DNA of 10,000 bases from Actinidia chinensis (taxonomy: Eukaryota > Streptophyta > Magnoliopsida > Ericales > Actinidiaceae), in the NCBI GenBank assembly GCA_009663005.1, contig CM018902.1, positions 5,828,503 through 5,838,502 on the forward strand, in the 5' to 3' direction. The notes beneath the pieces were generated by a model. That model worked only from the letters and a program-made list of their open reading frames with translations. It did no database searches and was not told where the DNA came from. The first letter of the stretch is position 1. Every line of letters starts with the position of its first letter. Below are positions 1-5,517 of this stretch, piece after piece. The translations under genes were made by a program, and so were the position numbers.

Positions 1-900
1 ACCTTTCATACGAGGTATGAGCAACTCTTGCTTAGGGATCACATGGTGTAAAACATGGTTAAGCCCACCATCAAGTAGGCGGGAACGCGGGAACTTAGAC
101 AAGAAGGTAGAAGTTGGGGTTATAACTGGGACATGAAGTTAATGCGTCTTAGGTCTCCTTGTGAACAGGCATGCCGTTATCCAGAAGAACACGATGTTAT
201 TTACTTAACAACCAGCCATCGCATTTGGTGAAATATGTTGTTCATGCTGTTATCTGGAAGCTGTAACCTGGGGAGTGGTGACACCAGGTGTTCACTTGCT
301 ATATTTACAGTTCGGCTCCATACGGGATATAAGATAGGTATCTCAGACTCGGGGTACTAGTTTGATAAATTTAGCTATTACCCCTGACTCGAGGAAGGAG
401 ATTCTCTTTTAAGGCATACGCCCTGCACACAAGCAGTATGCCATCACATCAATGCTTCTCTTTTTGTCTCCATACCTGTCCCGGATGGTGAGAATGAGCC
501 TGGAAGTAGCCCTCATGTGTGTGTGTGTGTGTGGTGGGGGTGGGGGGAGGGGGTCGGCATAATGATAGGTTTCAATAATCGGCCCTCTGATATGTATAGT
601 TATAGTGGAGGCTATTAGTCCATATGATACTCAGATCAGGAGGAGATAGAAAGGACATCTCCCTCCCCTCTATAGTGTACAATGACCTCAGGGATCTTAC
701 TTGGCCTACCTCTGGAAGGGCCTTGGCCCTACCTTGACCAACCTTAAAGAAAAAGGGGGACTAAGGGGAAAGCCCTTTCCAACGAAACTACCGTTGCGCC
801 CTATCCCAAGTCACAAAGGAAAGAAGAAAGCCGCTTATCTATGCCTTTCCAACTTTCTCTTCGCTAGCATCCATTATTCCCATTAGAATAGAGGATGGAT
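1..900. other. No recognised gene; moderately GC-rich unique-looking DNA
   Basis: This stretch is clearly less AT-rich than the rest of the window and has no believable coding frame. A 61-codon open frame at 701-886 is Lys/Pro-rich without family resemblance. The part at 690-890 has a base style like plant mitochondrial DNA, and 1-500 could be part of an LTR; neither is proven. Confidence 0.4.
516..553. repeat. (TG)n microsatellite followed by a G-rich tract
   Basis: About nine TG units (516-533) run into G runs of 5, 6 and 5 separated by single bases (536-553). It is strongly strand-asymmetric and could form a quadruplex if the six-G run is split. Confidence 0.9.
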
Positions 901-1020
901 TCATGGACATGCGATGTGGCTTGTCTTAATTTCTATTATTACCTTTTATCTAGACACGTGAAGAGCAATGCGCCTTAGGCATGGTTGTTTGTTGCCTGGA
1001 CATTTAAGACACTTTTGGGT

Positions 1021-1037
1021 TTCTCTCTCTCTCTCTC
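1021..1037. repeat. (TC)n microsatellite
   Basis: A short TC run followed by CACACA. Confidence 0.9.
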
Positions 1038-1247
1038 ACACAATGATCTACACCCATTACCTTGTTATTGTATCTTCTTTTTTTTTTGTACGAAGGGCAA
1101 CAATTTCACCCTTATTTATCTTCTGATATCAATACCTTTTTTTGTCCAGTTTTTTATGTTGTTTGTTGATTTGATGATTGATCTATTAATTATTTAGATT
1201 TAATATAATATTTTTAGCAAAATTTGATTTACCTCATGTGGTTTATG

Positions 1248-1369
1248 TCATGTGCGGTTTACCTCCCTGTAGTTAGGAAATATGCAAAGAACCTCCATGT
1301 GGTTTAGCTCATGTGCGGTTTACCTCCCCGTTGTTAGAAAATATGCAAAGAACTTGTTTTGGATTAAAC
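1248..1369 (+). repeat. 61-bp tandem duplication inside the left arm of the foldback element
   Basis: TCATGTGCGGTTTACCTCCC at 1248 recurs at 1309 with small changes, followed in both copies by a GTTAG(G/A)AAATATGCAAAGAAC block. The right arm has a single copy, so the duplication arose in the left arm or was lost from the right. Confidence 0.85.
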
Positions 1370-1588
1370 TGCAACCTTGATTTTGTTAACGGAAGTTCAA
1401 AAAAAAACTTATGGGAAATTACATAGAAATCCCTTGTGGTTTCTGATAAATACAGAGACATCCCCTATAGTTTTTGGAATTACTCAGCAATTATAACTAA
1501 TTTTAAAATATGACCAAAATACCCCTGTAACACGATAATTAAATATTAATTACTCAATAATGTTTAATTCAATTAACAAGAAATCCAA

Positions 1589-1593
<5 letters not shown>

Positions 1594-1621
<28 letters not shown>
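1594..1621. repeat. (TA)n microsatellite
   Basis: A pure TA run at the loop end of the foldback element, with a second short TA run at 1686-1697. Confidence 0.95.
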
Positions 1622-1625
<4 letters not shown>

Positions 1626-2194
1626 TAAAAAGGCGGCATTACTTTTTCGTAGAAACTAAAAAAAACTCATTATATACATGGTGGTGTATATATATATGTT
1701 TGGATTTGAATTTAAAAATTATTGAGTAGTAATGTAATATTATTATTTTAGACTTCTGGGATATTGTGATCATTTTTCAAAATTAGTTATACTTGTAGAG
1801 TAATTTTAGAAATTTTAGAAACTATAGGGGATGTCTTTGTATTTATCAAAAACTACATGGGAGGTCTATATAATTTTCTCAAAAGTTTTTTTGAAATTCC
1901 GTTAACAAAGTTAGGAGTTGCAGTTTAATCCAAAATCACAGGAGGCTCTTTTTATATTTCCTAACCATAGGAAGGTAAACCGCACATGAGGCAAATCACA
2001 GGGGGAAAATCGGATTTTGCCCTTACTTTTTTATGATGAATTAGTGTAAATTTTCATTAGTTTTTGTTGCTGGTAGAGTAATATTGCTACACATAAGAAA
2101 TAAAAAACAAAAATATTATTTTGTTAGTATCGTTTTTTTAATGTGAAAATCGCTGCTTCCCGTGTTAATGTGTGTCTGATCTCATATCCGTGCT

Positions 2195-2865
2195 TCTTTG
2201 CGTTCAGTGAATGAGAAGATGAGAGGCTGCCTCTCTATCATGTTTACACATACAACACTTCCCAACAATAATATATCGCTTTTTGGGAAGATTGTCAACA
2301 GTTAAAATTTTCTCATAAGCGCCTGTCTATAATAAATAACACAATCTTGGTTGGAAATTGACCAGTTCAAAACTTCAAATGCCTTCCCTGAAAGGTCTCT
2401 CCTCTACTTCCCACCAATCCAAGCCCGCAACCACCAAAGAGAGTCGTCCTCATCGCCCAAGCACTAGTAGCCAAATTGTAGGTTCAGAAGTTTATTCAAT
2501 TGATTCATCTTCCAGTCTTTCAAAATCCATATATCTTCTCACCTCCAATATTCCAAAAAACCTCATTGCCTTGCAGCTGTGAATAGCAGCCACTGATGCC
2601 TCTCTATCCACAAGAAGGAGAAAGATAGTGGGACAAGCTCTCTCCAATGCCCTGTCTCTGCACCACCTGTGTCACTAAAGTTCACCATATCCATGACTTT
2701 CCTGAGAACTATTCATCTTAGGGAAGTGCTCCCAAACAAAGCCAGATACCCTTCTACAACTCTCTCCCACAAAACATTATGCTTTTTCTTTATCCTTTGT
2801 TTTAGTGGAAACTTTAGCTATGCATTGGGAGAACTCATAGTGGAGCTGAGAGGTAAAAGAGAAAA
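2195..2865 (-). mobile_element. Decayed LINE (non-LTR retrotransposon) ORF2 fragment, C-terminal part
   Basis: Read on the minus strand, family pieces appear in the right order but in shifting frames. NVLWERVVEGYL (near 2735-2785) matches the LWxxVixxKYG segment. PTIFLLLVDREASVA (near 2595-2640) matches the segment with the pattern FPxLFxxAxxxxASVA. DDSLWWL (near 2440) follows. KILTVDNLPKKRYIIVGKCC and MCKHDREAASHLLIH (2205-2310) are the zinc-binding region found after plant LINE reverse transcriptases. The Cys of HLLxHC is TGA here. Several stops and frameshifts separate the pieces. The catalytic RT domain, endonuclease and 3' tail are not present, so it is an inert internal fragment. Short + strand open frames over it are antisense shadows. 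Confidence 0.72.
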
Positions 2866-3239
2866 AAATTAATTTGCCTAATTCATAGCCTGTTATTTAG
2901 TTGGTTCTCTATTTCTCCCCGTTAATTTACTATTTAGGATTACTGTATCTTGATGACCTTTTTCTAGAGACTGTGACGTGTGGTAGATTAAAAAACGAGG
3001 GCTTAAGGGTTCTTACCATAGGAATTTGTGTGGGTTTGGCAATGGCAACGATTTATGATTGAAGTTCTCGTAGGGGTATGGAATAAATCAGGGTTTAGAG
3101 TGGAAAGGGTTGAAGTTTGGCTTCGTTTTTGAACATCCTAATCCAGGGTTTCAAATTTGCATAGTTTGAACTTTGAAGGCTTGAACAATTGCTAAATTAG
3201 AAATGAAGGCTGATAGGTAGGGAAGCTTGTACTATTATT

Positions 3240-3334
3240 TAGGCATAATTGGATTGCAAGAGAGAAGTAGCAGAAGAAGTGAGGAAGAAGTCCTAAGAAT
3301 CCTAGTTAGAATTCCTGAAGAAAGGCCCTGTGAG
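3240..3334 (+). other. Candidate 5' UTR exon end (donor GAG|GTAAGG), start unknown
   Basis: The purine-rich stretch (AGAGAGAAGTAGCAGAAG and on) ends at a strong donor, GAG|GTAAGG at 3334/3335. All three frames carry early stops, so it would be untranslated. Plant NF-YA genes often have an untranslated first exon and a long leader intron, which would fit this place about 2 kb upstream. No transcript evidence is available and the 5' boundary is a guess. Confidence 0.25.
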
Positions 3335-3730
3335 GTAAGGTTGCGTAAAACATCATGGTAGTCTTTGCCAATTCTCAAAATCTTCACTATAATTAAAAGC
3401 AAGTTTATTTATGTATTTTTAGGTTTCGGGGTTATCTTAATTCAATTAAGAGTATAGAACCATACCCTTGAAGATTACGTAATCACCCAATAACAGAACT
3501 TGACTCACAAGATGACCCATGGTTCTACTGCCTGGTCCAGCAATTTGCAATTCCAAGATACGTTTCTAAATTCTAAAAACTATATTAGAAGTTATAAATC
3601 CTGTCCACTGCGTTTTAACTTTTAAAATCCACAAAAACAAGACTCGGAAATTAGACTCTGTTCAAGTTATAGAATATCAAAAGTGTGCCCCTCTTTTTTC
3701 TTTTATTTCCTGTCAATTTGCTATGCATTT

Positions 3731-4200
3731 TTAGAGACTTCACTCCACTGAAAAGGATATTATTTCATGGATACCTTTGATCAACAGTCTTTTACTTATT
3801 CGAGAAGAAATAGTTAATTATAAACTCATACTCTCCACTCTTTTGTTTTTGTTTTTGTTTGACAAGTCGACTCAATTTGTTATACCTATGTAGTATCTGT
3901 TAAATTACAATATAGTAAACGCTCTGCTCTTTTTCTTTCTACAGTCTTGTCATTTTGTGATGTCTTTTTTAGGGCTTTCGGTCCAATAACAAGGATAGTG
4001 TGTTTTGGTGCCTTCGATAATCAATCTTACAAAACTTTGGCTACAAGCAATCAGTTATAACTGTTAAACTCTCCACTCCTGTTTTGTTTTTGTCTTTCTT
4101 TGATAACTGAGTCTCTATCTATTTCTCTAACTTATTCTGAGTATGTTTTAGCAAATTTACAATATTAAGAATTTGAAGCGCTCTTTTTGGTCCTAGGTCA
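3731..4200 (+). repeat. Old tandem duplication, about 238-bp period
   Basis: Copy 1 (about 3731-3945) and copy 2 (about 3971-4200) align in order: TTTTTAGAG/TTTTTAGGG, AAGGATA, CCTTTGATCAACAGTCTT/CCTTCGATAATCAATCTT, CTCTCCACTC (3831 and 4069) followed by TTTGTTTTTG, AAATTACAATAT/AAATTTACAATAT, and GCTCTTTTT. The offset is 238 until a 16-base indel near the end. Divergence is high, so it is old. Both copies end in a pyrimidine tract plus acceptor-like AG. Confidence 0.75.
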
Positions 4201-4974
4201 GCACTGCACTCGCTAAGTTTCTTTCAGGTAAATTGCTAATACATGGTGGTTATAAGCATTCATTAGGAGTCAGGACCTCTTCCTTTATATATGTAATAGG
4301 ACTAAATCCATGGGCATGCAGTCACATATATATATCCAAGGGTTATGTGGCAGTGAAGTGAAATATGAGGCTAGTTTCTTGGAAGTTTTGACTTTCTCGT
4401 CCTTGTGGTTCTAGTTCTGATGGTACTGTCTGTTTGTTTTTTCAAATAAACATTGTTATGCTTGACCCCAGATTATGGTTGAGGTTGATGATGACCTACT
4501 TATAGTACTTAATCTTTTTTGGAGAGAATGGTTTTGTGCTCCTCTGTAACTAACTATGACCTTATCCTGGACAACTTAATCATCATGACTGCATTATGGG
4601 TTAATAGATTTTGGCCCAGTGTAATAGTTGAAGTTCCTGAAAACCCTCATGGGTACCTCCGTAAGTGTGTACCTTTGCTTCGTGATGAAGTATGAGGTCT
4701 CTGTTCAATCCCGGGCTGCGTGGTCCCTCACTACTTGTTTTATGGTGAGTGTTGCAGTTTTTTGTGTTTAACCAGTCATAAACAGTATGAGCTGGTGTAT
4801 CTTGTTATAAAATTAAAAAGAAAACTTAAGTTCATGAAAAATTGAAAATCCATTGAATCAAATCATTAAAAAACATAATTTTAGTTTCTCCATAATCAAT
4901 TCCTTGATTCCTTGTATTAAAACTTGAAGTGTGTGAAATACTTTAGTCTTCAGTTCTAATGATGCTTGCAATAT

Positions 4975-4977
<3 letters not shown>

Positions 4978-5007
<30 letters not shown>
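4978..5007. repeat. (CT)n microsatellite
   Basis: A pure TC/CT run of about 15 units in non-coding DNA upstream of the first recognised NF-YA exon. Confidence 0.95.
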
Positions 5008-5009
<2 letters not shown>

Positions 5010-5378
5010 AAAAGATTCATACTTTATATTTGTAGTGCTCTATTGTTTTTTATACTTAGCGAATTAGATATGCATGCACAGTTGTTTGGCGATGGCAGAT
5101 AGCATTTAGAAGCTACAGTACACAAAACTTGTTATGTTGAAATATATAGCAGAAACAAACCAAGTTCCGGGGAACTTTTTCACGTTGCCTAGAAGCTCAA
5201 GTATAGAGGATATGAAAGAACTCCCTGAGAGCTAAAAACAAAGTGCAAGAGCATATTTTAGTTGTTTTCCTTATCATCTCTACCCCTTTGAATGATTTCC
5301 TTCATCCTTCTTCCATATTAGGACGGTATATATGAGTTCTGACACTGTGTAACAGACTAATAAAGATCATTCTTTCAG

Positions 5379-5517
5379 GATTGTGTGGTCATAATGTGCA
5401 AGAACAGCAGCATATCAAGCATGTTCCATCTTCAACACCGCCAGCTATCGGTGAACATGTAGAACCAAACTCCCATAGTGGTGAACTTGTTGGTCACGGG
5501 GGGGAGGGTTTGCGATT
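5379..5517 (+). CDS. NF-YA: NF-YA exon, linker segment ending in ELVGH (first recognised exon)
   Basis: The acceptor is TTCTTTCAG at 5370-5378. The exon starts in phase 2 (GA, then TTG TGT GGT), so the previous exon should end with one base of a codon, probably G. It encodes [18 protein letters not shown], then a Pro/Ser-rich stretch and [10 protein letters not shown]. An ELVGH motif just before a Tyr/Pro-rich block is usual in plant NF-YA, in the low-complexity activation region. The best donor is GATT|GTAAGA at 5517/5518, because ATT then joins GTG TTG ACG to give I-V-L-T-S-Y. For that join to be in frame the G run at 5498-5504 would need 8 (or 5) bases; it has 7. The only ATG here (5394) is in another frame. 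Confidence 0.72.

Larger units (their letters stand above)
1217..2022. mobile_element. Foldback / long-inverted-repeat element (non-autonomous, MITE-like)
   Basis: The left arm (about 1217-1590) and the reverse complement of the right arm (about 1660-2022) share long blocks: GCAAAATnnGATTT, CATGTGCGGTTTACC, TTAGGAAATAT, TTGGATTAAACTGCAA, TTGTTAACGGAA, GATAAATACAGAGACATCCC, TATAACTAATTTTxAAA, TTACTCAATAAT and AATCCAAAC. The centre is (TA)n. It has no coding capacity. Arms of this kind in plant genomes are usually assigned to non-autonomous, possibly Mutator-like elements; that assignment is inferred. I could not fix a target-site duplication in the AT/T-rich flanks (TATTTTTA on the left, CTTACTTTTTTA on the right). 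Confidence 0.82.
2880..5378 (+). other. Region upstream of NF-YA exons: leader/intron or promoter DNA without recognised coding exon
   Basis: Apart from the candidate 5' UTR exon (to 3334), the 238-bp duplication and the (CT)n run, I see no exon that can be tied to NF-YA. Two short open stretches are possible start exons: ATG-GGC-ATG-CAG-TCA at 4310, open to a TAG at 4412, and 5134-5235, open for 34 codons and containing RSSSIEDMKELPES after an acceptor-like CTACAG. Neither has a donor that joins in phase to the exon at 5379. Confidence 0.4.

Noticed and set aside
985..1197. 70-codon hydrophobic open frame
   Set aside because: T-rich AT-rich DNA produces Phe/Leu/Ile strings; no start context or homology signal.
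1217..2022. CRISPR-like or satellite array
   Set aside because: The repeats are two inverted arms plus one 61-bp duplication, not regularly spaced direct repeats.
2358..2872. Two + strand open frames (74 and 67 codons)
   Set aside because: The minus strand here carries the LINE ORF2 pieces in family order; these frames are antisense shadows.
4610..4745. tRNA-derived SINE, from TGTTCAATCCCGGGCTGCG (B-box-like) and TGGCCCAGTGTAATAGTTG (A-box-like)
   Set aside because: The B-box resemblance is fair, but the two boxes are about 95 bp apart instead of 35-50. No tail or target duplication is visible.
5134..5235. Start exon of NF-YA containing RSSSIEDMKELPES
   Set aside because: It vaguely recalls the Ser/acidic N-terminal region, but the frame ends at a TAA at 5236 and no donor joins it in phase to 5379. 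Kept only as a candidate in the upstream-region entry.
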